Shown: positions 25,401-35,400, counted from the first letter of the stretch. The stretch is DNA of 64,000 bases from Tetragonia tetragonoides (GCA_038025085.1 CM076140.1:28552501-28616500), one strand, 5' to 3'. Numbers and translations: made by a program. The notes: generated from the sequence alone by a model not told the origin.

Positions 25401-25511
25401 TAAACCCTAGACATGCCAAGTGGGTAGAGTTTCTACAATCTTTTACATTCTCGGCCAAGTACAAAGATGGGAAGAGCAATGTTGTTGCTGATGCTCTTTC
25501 ACGAAGAAACC
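22448..25511 (+). pseudogene. gag-protease-RT-RNase H part of pol, broken
   Basis: The start is taken at ATG 22448 (MGEPNELANLL), because the longer open frame begins in the LTR and PBS. A coiled-coil-like stretch is followed by gag (EAFLDWLRTMERVFEY). A TGA at 22964-22966 replaces the CGA seen in the sister copies. The same frame goes on through a CCHC knuckle (CFKCQGYGHYAYEC from 23393) and the protease site LIIDSGSCTNVAS (Asp codon 23687). At about 24212-24215 one base is missing from a C run, shifting the frame. RT follows in the new frame with YLDD at about 24730. An extra T near 25265-25268 shifts the frame again in RNase H, and TAG at 25394-25396 adds a second stop. The segment ends at VADALSRRN, where the nested element entered. 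Confidence 0.9.
25507..25511. repeat. Target-site duplication AAACC of the nested insertion (left)
   Basis: AAACC sits at the end of the pol segment (CGAAGAAACC) and recurs at 30541-30545 (AAACCACTTGC). Joining the two sides through one copy keeps the pol frame open from the end of RNase H into the integrase region, so this is the true insertion point. Confidence 0.9.
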
Positions 25512-25516
25512 TGATG

Positions 25517-25528
25517 TGGTATCAGAGC
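25517..25528 (+). promoter_or_regulatory. Primer-binding site of the plus-strand gag-only half
   Basis: TGGTATCAGAGC directly after the residual TGATG. The normal LTR and its ATCAACT lead-in are absent, so this PBS has no 5' LTR. Confidence 0.88.
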
Positions 25529-25676
25529 TAAAGGTTTGAGCTTTCTTAAGTTTAAACAACACGGTCCTGAGCATAAACACGATACCATAGCGAGCTTTAG
25601 AGAAAGATTCTTGCAAGATCCGCCCTTTGTTCACGAAGACAGCCAAGAAACCCCCAAGAAACCAACAACCGAAGCT

Positions 25677-27413
25677 ATGGGTGAGCCCAGCGAACTAGCA
25701 AAGTTGTTAACAGCCATGGAGGATCTTAGGACGTCTTTCAAATCTCAAGAAGAGCGGATGGCTGCTATGGAAAGAAGAAACCAAGAAGATAGGGAGAACA
25801 TGGAGACAAGGATGCACAGAATTCATTGGAGAAACCACAACCGTGACCCCGACTTCGATGATGAGTTTGAAGACACAAGTGGGACTAGAACCAATGACGC
25901 TCCTAAACCACGACATCCCTATGATGATGACAGGAACTTGAAGGTCGAACTCCCTGAATATGACGGTTCCTACGACCCAGAGGCCTTTCTTGATTGGCTT
26001 AGAACTATGGAGAGAGTCTTTGAATACAAGGAGTATGATGAGCGGTGAAGATGCAAGTTAGCCACGCATAAACTCACCAAGCATGCTTCTTTTTGGTATG
26101 AAAAACTAAAGGCTCGACGCAAGAAGGACGGAAAAGTAAAGATTGAGACTTGGGACAAACTCAAGAAACATTTAAAGAAACGATTTTTGCCTAAAGAATT
26201 TGAGCAAGAACAGTTCTTGAAACTTACGTCCTTAAGCCAAGAAACCTCAAGTGTACAAGACTACCTTCAAAAGTTTGAAAACGCGCACATGATGTGTGAT
26301 CTCGTGGAGAAGGAGGAGTTAAAGATTGCAAGATTCATCAAAGGACTAAACTCAACTCTAAGGCACAAGGTGGAGCTTGTTCCTTTCATATCCTTTGAGT
26401 ATGTATGCAAGATAGCTCTCAAGATTGAGAGGCAAGAGAAGGAGCAACAACTAGTGCACCTACGAGCACAACAAGCATACCAACAAGCGCGTCAACGTCG
26501 AAATCATAAGTTGGAGTACATGAATGGGTGCATAATAAATGATCAACCCATCAATGAAGATAGGCTCTTTGTTGTGGATACATTCAAAGGAAAACCAGAT
26601 CTTGATGATTACTTTAAAGATATTGTTCCTATGGAAGATTCACAAGAAAAGACCAATAACATTGACCCCCTTATTGTTGTTCAAGTTAATAATTCAAGCC
26701 TACCAACTGTGGTTGATGAGTTTATCGAAGAAATATTCATTGAACCAGAAAATATTGGTGATTTCCTTGAAGATCTTGATTACATTGATGACATGCAAGA
26801 GAAATCCGAGATGGAGTTGGGACTTCTTGAATCTAGCTTTGATCAAGAACAAGAGAAAGATGTCCATCAAGAAGACAGCAGCAAGGCTCTTAACCTTGTG
26901 GGTTCATTGGAAATTTGTAAGGATAATTTGATGAATATACAGGTTTGGGAGAAGATTACTATATACGAAGAATTGAGGACAATTCTTTTTGAAGAAAGGG
27001 AGATTGATGCGGGAGCAAGTGTGCAAAGTAAACAGAACAACCAAGGAACTAGCAAGATAACATCTATTCTTGTTTACATGGAGTTTCTTTGGTGGTTATG
27101 CATTAAATTGACTCCTACAAAGATAATTACATGGAGTTTACACACAAGATCTGGATTAAAGCTCTTATTATATGATCTCATTCGTTATAAGGATTCCCGT
27201 AATTTTGACAGCTTCTACACTGGTTCGTATTTTGATCATAACTCACTCATACTACATGGGATCGTGGTGATTCAAAGCTCTGTAGAAAGCTGGAAAAGAG
27301 ATCTAAAACTCCTATCTTTTGAGTTTTCCCATATTCGAAACGTAGCAGGGTTTAAAAGGCGATTTAATTTACAATGGAAAGCTGTTCCCACGGGTTTGTG
27401 CCTTGGGCGCTAG
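25677..27413 (+). pseudogene. gag-only ORF, plus-strand half, with a premature stop
   Basis: Start taken at ATG 25677 (MGEPSELAKLL), matching the other gag copies. The frame is gag-like to DER, then TGA at 26046-26048 replaces CGA of the sister copies. The same frame then stays open to 27413. After the gag region (LKIARFIKGLNSTLRHKVEL) it has a basic patch (QARQRRNHK) and a long acidic region (DDYFKDIVPMED, DEFIEEIFIEPEN, DFLEDLDYIDDM) in place of the CCHC knuckle, protease and RT. From 27005 it continues into the 3' LTR as IDAGASVQSK and ends 409 bp inside the LTR. Only one substitution breaks it. Confidence 0.82.
26991..27004 (+). promoter_or_regulatory. Polypurine tract
   Basis: Purine-rich GAAGAAAGGGAGAT directly before the LTR start TGATGCGGG. 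It is the expected plus-strand primer for reverse transcription. Confidence 0.7.
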
Positions 27414-27832
27414 GTAATCAGTTGTTCAGTTCTATTTCGTTTAGTATTCCCTTTATTAGTTAGAATATGTTTAGGAGAGTAATAATCTGATTGTTATTAG
27501 TATTAGAAGTCCATTAGGTATTAGGAAAGATGTTAGCTAGTCCGTTTTACAATTGTAGTCAGTTTTGTAGTTAGTTTCCAATTTGGACTAGGATTAGGAT
27601 TCCGAATAGCTTTAGATTTCTTTGTCTATAAATAGGGGAGAGCTTTGCTATTGTAAACTCGTGCTTTGATGATTAATTATTGAATACGTGAGTATTTACC
27701 CCTCAAACTGAGTGATTCAGGTTGAAACCCTTACGAGTGATTCGTGAGTTGTTCTTGAGTGATTCTTGAACAAGACCCCTTTGTGTGATACTATCAAAGG
27801 TTAATTTCCGTTTTGTTACTTATTTCACATCA
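27005..27832 (+). repeat. 3' LTR of the plus-strand gag-only half (828 bp)
   Basis: Begins TGATGCGGGAGCAAG and ends TTATTTCACATCA. TATAAATA at 27627-27634. The first ~410 bp are an open extension of the gag frame. The remainder resembles the LTR of the surrounding full-coding element, including a single CCTTGGGCGC motif where that element has two. Confidence 0.9.
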
Positions 27833-27842
27833 AATAAGTAAC
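27815..27842. repeat. Perfect 11-bp palindrome at the inversion junction
   Basis: Arms GTTACTTATTT (27815-27825) and AAATAAGTAAC (27832-27842) flank a 6-base loop CACATC. The left arm is the natural LTR end. The right arm is where the minus-strand LTR has lost about 440 bp after its AGCTGTT. The turn-around therefore lies exactly at an LTR terminus. Confidence 0.85.
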
Positions 27843-29549
27843 AGCTTTCCACTGTAAATTAAATCGCCTTTTAAACCCTGTTACGTTTCGAATATGGGAA
27901 AACTCAAAAGATAGGAGTTTTAGATCTCTTTTCCAGCTTTCTACAGAGCTTTGAATCACCACGATCCCATGTAGTATGAGTGAGTTATGATCAAAATACG
28001 AACCAGTGTAGAAGCTGTCAAAATTACGGGAATCCTTATAACGAATGAGATCATATAATAAGAGCTTTAATCCCGATCTTGTGTGTAAACTCCATGTAAT
28101 TATCTTTGTAGGAGTCAATTTAATGCATAACCACCAAAGAAACTCGATGTAAACAAGAATAGATGTTATCTTGCTAGTTCCTTGGTTGTTCTGTTTACTT
28201 TGCACACTTGCTCCCGCATCAATCTCCCTTTCTTCAAAAAGAATTGTCCTCAATTCTTCGTATGTAGTAATCTTCTCCTGAACCTGTATATTCATCAAAT
28301 TTTCTTTACAAATATCCAATGAACCCACAAGGTTAAGAGCCTTGTTGTTGTCTTGTTGATGGACATCTCTTTCTTGTTCTTGATCAAAGCTAGATTCAAG
28401 AAGTCCCAACTCCATCTCGGATTTCTCTTGCATGTCATCAATATAATCAAGATCTTCAAGGAAATCACCAATATTTTCTGGTTCAATGAATATTTCTTCG
28501 ATAAACTCATCAACCACAGTTGGTAGGCTTGAATTATTAACTTGAACAACAATAAGGGGGTCAATGTTATTGGTCTTTTCTTGTGAATCTTCCATAGGAA
28601 CAATATCTTTAAAGTAATCATCAAGATCTGGTTTTCCTTTGAATGTATCCACAACAAAGAGCCTATCTTCATTGATGGGTTGATCATTTATTATGCACCC
28701 ATTCATGTACTCCAACTTATGATTTCGACGTTGAAGCGCTTGTTGGTATGCTTTTTGTGCTCGTAGGTGCACTAATTGTTGCTCCCTCTCTTGCCTCTCA
28801 ATCTTGAGAGCTATCTTGCATACATACTCAAAGGATATGTAAGGAACAAGCTCCACCTTGCGCCTTAGAGTTGAGTTTAGTCCTTTGATGAATCTTGCAA
28901 TCTTTAACTCCTCCTTCTCCACGAGATCACACATCATGTGCGCGTTTTCAAACTTTTGGAGGTAGTCTTGTACACTTGAGGTTTCTTGGCTTAAGGACGT
29001 AAGTTTCAAAAATTGTTCTTGCTCAAATTCTTTAGGCAAAAATCGGTTCTTTAAATGTTTCTTGAGTTTGTCCCAAGTCTCAATCTTTGCTTTCCCGTCC
29101 TTCTTGCGTCGAGCCTTTAGTTTTTCATACCAAAAAGAAGCATGCTTGGTGAGTTTATGCGTGGCTAACTTGCATCTTCGCCGCTCATCATACTCCTTGT
29201 ATTCAAAGACTCTCTCCATAGTTCTAAGCCAATCAAGAAAGGCCTCTGGGTCGTAGGAACCGTCATATTCAGGGAGTTCGACCTTCAAGTTCCTGTCATC
29301 ATCATAGGGATGTCGTGGTTTAGGAGCGTCATTGGTTCTAGTCCCACTTGTATCTTCAAACTCCTCATCGAAGTTGGGGTCACGGTTGTGGTTTCTCCAA
29401 TGAATTCCGCGCATCCTTGTCTCCATGTTTTCCCTATCTTCTTGGTTTCTTCTTTCCATAGCAGCCGTCCGCTTTTCTTGAGATTTGAAAGACGTCCTAA
29501 GATCCTCCATGGCTGTTAACAACTTTGCTAGTTCGCTGGGCTCACCCAT
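27825..29549 (-). CDS. Intact gag-only protein with acidic C-terminal region
   Basis: 574 codons from ATG 29549 (MGEPSELAKLL); the frame is open further upstream but only through leader, PBS and LTR. N-terminal ~70 residues are charged and helical. A gag region follows (LPEYDGSYDPEAFLDWL, KHASFWYEKLKARRKK, FLKLTSLSQETSSVQDYL, ARFIKGLNSTLRRK), close in sequence to the gag of the full-coding element at 22448. After a basic Gln/Arg patch (QALQRRNHK) comes a strongly acidic segment (DLDDYFKDIV, DEFIEEIFIEPENI, FLEDLDYIDDM) with no zinc knuckle and no enzymes. The last ~130 codons are encoded by the LTR (from DAGASVQSK). It resembles the non-autonomous gag-coding partners described for cereal CRM families. 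It could be packaged by, or help package, the autonomous relative; not shown. Confidence 0.78.
   Translation of the reverse strand: MGEPSELAKLLTAMEDLRTSFKSQEKRTAAMERRNQEDRENMETRMRGIHWRNHNRDPNFDEEFEDTSGTRTNDAPKPRHPYDDDRNLKVELPEYDGSYDPEAFLDWLRTMERVFEYKEYDERRRCKLATHKLTKHASFWYEKLKARRKKDGKAKIETWDKLKKHLKNRFLPKEFEQEQFLKLTSLSQETSSVQDYLQKFENAHMMCDLVEKEELKIARFIKGLNSTLRRKVELVPYISFEYVCKIALKIERQEREQQLVHLRAQKAYQQALQRRNHKLEYMNGCIINDQPINEDRLFVVDTFKGKPDLDDYFKDIVPMEDSQEKTNNIDPLIVVQVNNSSLPTVVDEFIEEIFIEPENIGDFLEDLDYIDDMQEKSEMELGLLESSFDQEQERDVHQQDNNKALNLVGSLDICKENLMNIQVQEKITTYEELRTILFEEREIDAGASVQSKQNNQGTSKITSILVYIEFLWWLCIKLTPTKIITWSLHTRSGLKLLLYDLIRYKDSRNFDSFYTGSYFDHNSLILHGIVVIQSSVESWKRDLKLLSFEFSHIRNVTGFKRRFNLQWKAVTYLM
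27833..28221 (-). repeat. Partial 3' LTR of the minus-strand gag-only half
   Basis: Read on the minus strand it begins TGATGCGGGAGCAAG at 28221 and matches the first ~380 bp of the full LTR up to GGAAAGCTGTT. Then it turns into the inverted end of the plus-strand LTR. The TATA region and the 3' part of the LTR are absent. Confidence 0.85.
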
Positions 29550-29697
29550 AGCTTCGGTTGTTGGTTTCTTGGGGGTTTCTTGGCTGTCTTCGTGAACAAA
29601 GGGCGGATCATGCAAGAATCTTTCTCTAAAGCTCGCTATGGTGTCGTGTTTATGCTCAGGACCGTGTTGTTTAAACTTAAGAAAGCTCAAACCTTTA

Positions 29698-29709
29698 GCT
29701 CTGATACCA
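29698..29709 (-). promoter_or_regulatory. Primer-binding site of the minus-strand gag-only half
   Basis: TGGTATCAGAGC on the minus strand, three bases from the LTR end at 29713. Normal spacing, so this half keeps an intact 5' end. Confidence 0.9.
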
Positions 29710-29712
29710 AGT

Positions 29713-30540
29713 TGATGTGAAATAAGTAACAAAACGGAAATTAACCTTTGATAGTATCACACAAAGGGATCTTGTTCAAGAATCACTCAAGAACAACTCA
29801 CGAATCACTCGTAAGGGTTTCAACCTGAATCACTCAGTTTGAGGGGTAAATACTCACGTAATCAATAATTAATCATCAAAGCACGAGTTTACAATAGCAA
29901 AGCTCTCCCCTATTTATAGACAAAGAAATCTAAAGCTATTCGGAATCCTAATCCTAGTCCAAATTGGAAACTAACTACAAAACTGACTACAATTGTAAAA
30001 CGGACTAACTAACATCTTTCCTAATACCTAATGGACTTCTAATACTAATAACAATCAGATTATTACTCTCCTAAACATATTCTAACTAATAAAGGGAATA
30101 CTCAACGAAATAGAACTGAACAACTGATTACCTAGCGCCCAAGGCACAAACCCGTGGGAACAGCTTTCCACTGTAAATTAAATCGCCTTTTAAACCCTGT
30201 TACGTTTCGAATATGGGAAAACTCAAAAGATAGGAGTTTTAGATCTCTTTTCCAGCTTTCTACAGAGCTTTGAATCACCACGATCCCATGTAGTATGAGT
30301 GAGTTATGATCAAAATACGAACTAGTGTAGAAGCTGTCAAAATTACGGGAATCCTTATAACGAATGAGATCATATAATAAGAGCTTTAATCCCGATCTTG
30401 TGTGTAAACTCCATGTAATTATCTTTGTAGGAGTCAATTTAATGCATAACCACCAAAGAAACTCGATGTAAACAAGAATAGATGTTATCTTGCTAGTTCC
30501 TTGGTTGTTCTGTTTACTTTGCACACTTGCTCCCGCATCA
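29713..30540 (-). repeat. 5' LTR of the minus-strand gag-only half (828 bp)
   Basis: On the minus strand it begins TGATGCGGGAGCAAG (30540) and ends TTATTTCACATCA (29713). TATAAATA on the minus strand at 29918-29911. A full LTR at the outer right end next to TSD AAACC. It would drive transcription leftward through the intact gag and then into the inverted copy. Confidence 0.9.
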
Positions 30541-30545
30541 AAACC
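30541..30545. repeat. Target-site duplication AAACC of the nested insertion (right)
   Basis: Direct repeat of 25507-25511. The pol frame of the outer element resumes here as NHLLVTLEAKLLGFEHL. Confidence 0.9.
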
Positions 30546-31963
30546 ACTTGCTTGTGACACTTGAAGCGAAGCTCCTAGGCTTTGAACATCTCCAAGAACT
30601 ATATGACAAGGATGCTGATTTCTCTGAGTCATTTAGAGCTTGCAAAGAGGGGGAGCATGGTGATTATTTCATACAAGATGGGTTTCTATTCAAGAGGAAC
30701 AAGTTCTGCATTCCTAGGTCCTCTGTACGTGAGCTATTGGTTAGAGAAGTTCACTCGGGAGGATTAGCTGGACATTTTGGAGTAACTAAAACCCTTGAGC
30801 TGTTACAAGAACACTTTTATTGGCCTAAGATGCTCAAAGATGTACATGCTATTGTGACGAGATGCGCTACATGTCAACGGGCCAAGAGTGCTTTTCACAA
30901 AGGGTTATACACACCATTACCAGTTCCTAGCATTCCTTGCGAGAGTGTGAGCATGGATTTCATTGTGGCACTCCCTAGAACTCAAAGGGGAAAAGATGCT
31001 GTGATGGTTGTTGTTGATAGATTGTCCAAGATGGCGCACTTTGTGCCATGTCACAAGACCGATGACGCCTCTCATGTTGCTGACTTGTTCTATAAAGAGA
31101 TAGTGAGGCTACATGGCATTCCCAAGACCATTGTGTCGGATCGAGATACTAAGTTTCTGAGTTACTTTTGGAAGACACTTTGGAGACTCGTTGGGATGAA
31201 GTTACTCTTTAGCACTTCACATCACCCACAAACAGATGGGCAAACCGAGGTTACAAACAGGACCCTTGGTACTTTGCTTAGAGGGTTGGTGAGTAGAAGC
31301 ACAAAAGATTGGGATATTAAGCTAGCACATGCGGAGTTTGCATATAACAGAATGCCTGGATTTACCACGGGTCGTTCTCCATTTGAGATTGTGTATGGCA
31401 TTAATCCTTATTTGCCTATTGATTTCGTGTCTTTGCCTAGAGATGATGTTATCAATGTAGATGCCAAGGCAAGACAACAAGCTTTCAAGAAGACCTGTGA
31501 GCAAGTTCGTGCACGAGTAGAGAAGATGAACTCAAGGTACCAAGCTAGAGCTAACAAGGGAAGAAAGCAAGTTCTATTTGAACCTGGTGACTTAGTTTGG
31601 CTACACCTGCGCAAAGAAAGATTTCCTTCAAGACGCAAGAACAAGCTTATGCCTCGAGCAGATGGTCCTTTTCAAGTCCTAGAGAAGATTGGAGACAATG
31701 CATACAAGATTGATCTTCCTAGTGAGTATGGAAACGTGAGCTCAACCTTCAATGTTGGTGATCTTAGCCCTTACTTAGAGGATACGAATTTGAGGGCAAA
31801 TTCTTTTAAAGAAGGGGAGGTTCATGCAGGAGCAAGTACATTAAAGGACAAGCAAGAAGATGACGAATCAAGAACGTCCACGAACCCAGTTCTTGAAACG
31901 TTAATGCTTGATCTTGAGCTGCTCATTGCCAAGAGTATAATGCCACGTGAGGTAAAGTGTTAG
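30546..31963 (+). pseudogene. Integrase part of the outer element's pol (intact domain, severed)
   Basis: This frame continues the pol of the outer element after the nested insertion. It holds a complete retroviral-type integrase. The zinc-binding HHCC set is in VREVHSGGLAGHFG and RCATCQR. The catalytic triad is D in SMDFIVALP, D in VSDRDTKF and E in DGQTEVTN, with 35 residues between the last two (D,D-35-E). A C-terminal GDLVWLHLRKERFP...LMPRADGPFQVLEKI domain follows, without a classical chromodomain, and STFNVGDLSPYLED. The frame passes into the 3' LTR as HAGASTLKDK and stops at 31963; the LTR start is mutated from TGATG to TCATG, giving His for Asp. The integrase itself looks undamaged, but it is cut from its gag-pol start by a 5-kb insertion. 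Confidence 0.88.
31808..31820 (+). promoter_or_regulatory. Polypurine tract of the outer element
   Basis: AAAGAAGGGGAGG immediately upstream of the 3' LTR. It is the expected second-strand primer site. Confidence 0.72.
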
Positions 31964-32482
31964 GTAACTATGTTAGAGTGGCAAGAAGATGACTAGAAGC
32001 TGAAAAGAAGAAGCCTTGGGCGCCAAGGAAACTGTTCCAGCGTTTTGAGCCTTGGGCGCCAAGTAATTAGCTGTTTGAGTTTGATTTCGTTTGCCTATTT
32101 CCTTAATTAGTTAGAATATGTTTAGGAAAGTAGTATTCTGATTATTAGTAGCATTAGGAGTCCATTAGGTATTAGGAAAGCTGTTAATTAGCTCGTTTTA
32201 CAATTGTAGTCAGTTTCGTAGTTACTTTCCTATTTGGACTAGGATTAGGATTCCGAATAGCTTTAGATTTCTTTGTCTATAAATAGGGGAGAGCTTTGCT
32301 ACTGTAAACTCATGCTTTGATGATTAATTATGGAATACGTGAGTATTTACCCCTCAAACTGAGTGATTCAGGTTAAAACCCTTACGAGTGATCGTGAGTT
32401 GTTCTTGAGTGATTATTGAACAAGATCACTTTGTGTGATACTATCAAAGGTTAATTTCCGTTTTGTTACTTATTTCACATCA
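31822..32482 (+). repeat. 3' LTR of the outer element (661 bp)
   Basis: Same length as the 5' LTR, with about 20 differences by eye. It includes a changed first dinucleotide (TCATG for TGATG) and two compensating 1-bp indels. TATAAATA at 32278-32285. Followed by TSD AACTA at 32483-32487. Confidence 0.9.
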
Positions 32483-35400
32483 AACTACACCTAGGATGTT
32501 TACAAGTACAAACAAGCTTCAACTCAAGCTTTTGAAAGCATTTACGCGTTTTAAAAGCTCATACGAGTAGGGTGAAAGAGATTTGAGTTCTTTTGTGTTG
32601 TATATTAAGAGAAAGCATCCAAATACTTTGCATGGGTTCATTTGAGTGTGAAACTACAGCTAGGATGTTTACAAGTACAAACAAGCTTCAACTCAAACCT
32701 TTGAATGCATTTACGCGTTGTAACAGCTCTTACGACTAGGGTGATAGAGATTGAGTTCTTTTGTTTTGTATATTAAGTGAAAGCACCCAAATGTTTTGTT
32801 TGCATTCATTTGAGTATGAAACAACCCCAAGAATGTTTTAAAGTGCAAACAAGCTTCAACTCAAGCTTTTGAATACATTTACGCGTTTTAAAAGCTCATA
32901 CGAGTAGGGTGAAAGAGATTTGAGTTCTTTTGTGTTGTATATTAAGATAAAGCAACCAAATACTTTGTTTGGATTCATTTGAGTGTGAAACTACACCTAG
33001 GATGTTTACAAGTACAAACAAGCTTCAACTCAAGCTTTTGAATGCATTTACGTATTTTAAAAGCTCATACGAGTAGGGTGAAAGAGATTCGAGTTCTTTT
33101 GTGTTGTAAACTAAGAGAAAGCATCCAAATACTTTATTTGGATTCATTTGAGTGTGAAACTACACCCAGGATGTTTACAAGTACAAACAAGCTTCAACTC
33201 AAGCTTTTGAATGCATTTACGCGTTTTAATAGCTCATACGAGTTGGGTGAAAGAGATTGAGTTCTTTTGTGTTGTAACTCAACCTTTTGAATGCATTTAC
33301 GCGTTTTATAAGCTTATACAAGTAGGGTGAAAGAGAATTGATTTCTTTTGTGTTGTATATTAAGAGAAAGCGTCCAAATACTTTGTTTACACTCATTTGA
33401 GGATGGAACTACACCAAGAATGTTTTAAAGTGCAAACAAGCTTCAACTCAAGCTTTTGAATGCATTTACGCGTTTTAACAGCTCTTACGACTAGGGTGAT
33501 AGAGATTGAGTTCTTTTGTGTAGTATATTAAGAGAAAGCACCCAAATGTTTTGTTTGCATTCATTTGAGTATGAAACTACACCAAGAAAGTTTTAAAGTG
33601 CAAACAAGCTTCAACTCAAGCTTTTGAATACATTTACGCGTTTTAAAAGCTCATACGAGTTGGGTGAAAGAGATTTGAGTTCTTTTGTGTTGTATATTAA
33701 GATAAAGCAACCAAATACTTTGTTTGTATTCATTTGAGTGTGAAAATACACCTAGGATGTTTACAAGTACAAACAAGCTTCAACTCAAGCTTTTGAAAGC
33801 ATTTACGCGTTTTAAAAGCTCATACGATTAGGATGAAAGAGATTTGAGTACTTTTGTGTTGTATATTAAGAGAAAGCATCCAAATACTTTGTTTGCATTC
33901 ATTTGAGTGTGAAACTACACCAAGGATGTTTACAAGTACAAACAAGCTTCAACTAAAGCTTTTGAAAGCATTTACGCGTTTTAAAAGCTCATACGAGTAG
34001 GGTGAAAGAGACTTGAGTTCTTTCGTGTTGAATATTAAGAGAAAGCATCCAAATACTTTGTTTGCATTCATTTGAGTGTGAAACTACACCTAGGATGTTT
34101 ACAAGTACAAACAAGCTTCAAGTCAAGCTTTTGAAAGCATTTACGCGTTTTAAAAGCGCATACGATTAGGGTGAAAGAGATTTGAGTTCTTTTGTGTTGT
34201 ATATTAAGAGAAAGCATCCAAATACTTTGTTTGCATTCATTTGAGTGTGAAACTACACCTAGGATGTTTACAAGTACAAACAAGCTTCAACTCAAGCTTT
34301 TGAATGCATTTACGCGTTTTAATAGCTCATACGAGTTGGGTGAAAGAGATTGAGTTCTTTTGTGTTTTATATTAAGAGAAAGCATCCAAATACTTTGTTT
34401 CGATTCATTTGAGTGTGAAACTACACCTAGGATGTTTACAAGTAGAAACAAGCTTCAACTCAAGCTTTTGAATGCATTTACGCATTTTAAAAGCTCATAC
34501 AAGTAGGGTAAAAGAGATTTGAGTTCTTTTGTGTTGTATATTAAGAGAAAGCATCCAAATACTTTGTTTACACTCATTTGAGGATGAAACTACACCAAGA
34601 ATTTTTTAAAGTGCAAACAAGCTTCAACTCAAGCTTTTGAATGCATTTACGCGTTTTAACAGCTCTTACGACTAGGGTGATAGAGATTGAGTTCTTTTGT
34701 GTAGTTTATTAAGAGAAAGCACCCAAATGTTTTGTTTGCATTCATTTAAGTATGAAACTACACCAAGAAAGTTTTAAAGTGCAAACAAGCTTCAACTCAA
34801 GCTTTTGAATACATTTACGCGTTTTAAAAGCTCATACGAGTAGGGTGAAAGAGATTTGAGTTCTTTTGTGTTGTATATTAAGATAAAGCAACCAAATACT
34901 TTGTTTGGATTCATTTGAGTGTGAAAATACACCTAGGATGTTTAGAAGTACAAACAAGCTTCAACTCAAGCTTTTGAAAGCATTTACGCGTTATAAAAGC
35001 TCATACGAGTAGGGTGAAAGAGACTTGAGTTCTTTTGTGTTTTATATTAAGAGAAAGCATCCAAATACTTTATTTGGATTCATTTGAGCGTGAAACTACA
35101 CCAAGGATGTTTACAAGTACAAAAAAGCTTCAACTCAAGCTTTGGAATGCATTTACGCGTTTTAAAAGCTCAGACGCGTAGGGTGAAAGAGATTTTAGTT
35201 CTTTTGCGTTGTATATTAAGAGAAAGCATCCAAATACTTTGTTTTGATTCATTTGAGTGTGAAACTACACCTAGGATGTTTACAAGTACAAACAAGCTTC
35301 AACTCAACCTTTTGAATGCATTTACGCATTTTAAAAGCTCATACAAGTAGGGTGAAAGAGATTTGAGTTCTTTTGTGTTGTATATTAAGAGAAAGCATCC

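Larger units (their letters stand above)
25512..30540. mobile_element. Inverted tail-to-tail pair of gag-only CRM-like elements
   Basis: A 5,029-bp insertion with one TSD (AAACC) around the whole. Plus-strand half: TGATG, PBS (25517), gag, PPT, full LTR (27005-27832). Minus-strand half, reading leftward: full LTR (30540-29713), PBS (29709-29698), intact gag, partial LTR (28221-27833). The inverted arms are 25517-27386 and 27840-29709, both exactly 1,870 bp and highly similar, around a 453-bp spacer. Only 5-7 bases of LTR remain at the left end (TGATG or TGATGTG), directly abutting the PBS. Neither half has protease, RT or integrase. The two full LTRs are both 828 bp and differ at about eight sites by eye (roughly 1%). 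Confidence 0.88.
21624..32482 (+). mobile_element. CRM-like Ty3/gypsy element, degenerate, with nested insertion
   Basis: Order: LTR (21624-22284), PBS, gag, CCHC, protease, RT, RNase H, [nested element 25512-30540], integrase, PPT, LTR (31822-32482). Without the nested insert the element is about 5.8 kb. It is flanked by TSD AACTA. The integrase end (LRKERFPSRRKNKLMPR, STFNVGDLSPYLED) and the pol frame entering the LTR point to the CRM clade of chromoviruses. The LTRs are both 661 bp and differ at about 20 sites by eye (roughly 3%), so it is the oldest complete insertion here. The coding region carries two nonsense and two frameshift mutations and cannot make the full polyprotein. Confidence 0.92.

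Noticed and set aside
30132..30632. 166-codon minus-strand frame over the end of the nested element and pol
   Set aside because: It is the LTR-encoded tail read through the 5' LTR, plus antisense pol. There is no gag upstream of it in this LTR, so it is not a separate gene.
31560..31800. Chromodomain at the integrase C-terminus, as in other chromoviruses
   Set aside because: The sequence after the LRKERFP block shows no classical chromodomain aromatic cage pattern. It follows the CRM-type ending, which continues into the LTR.
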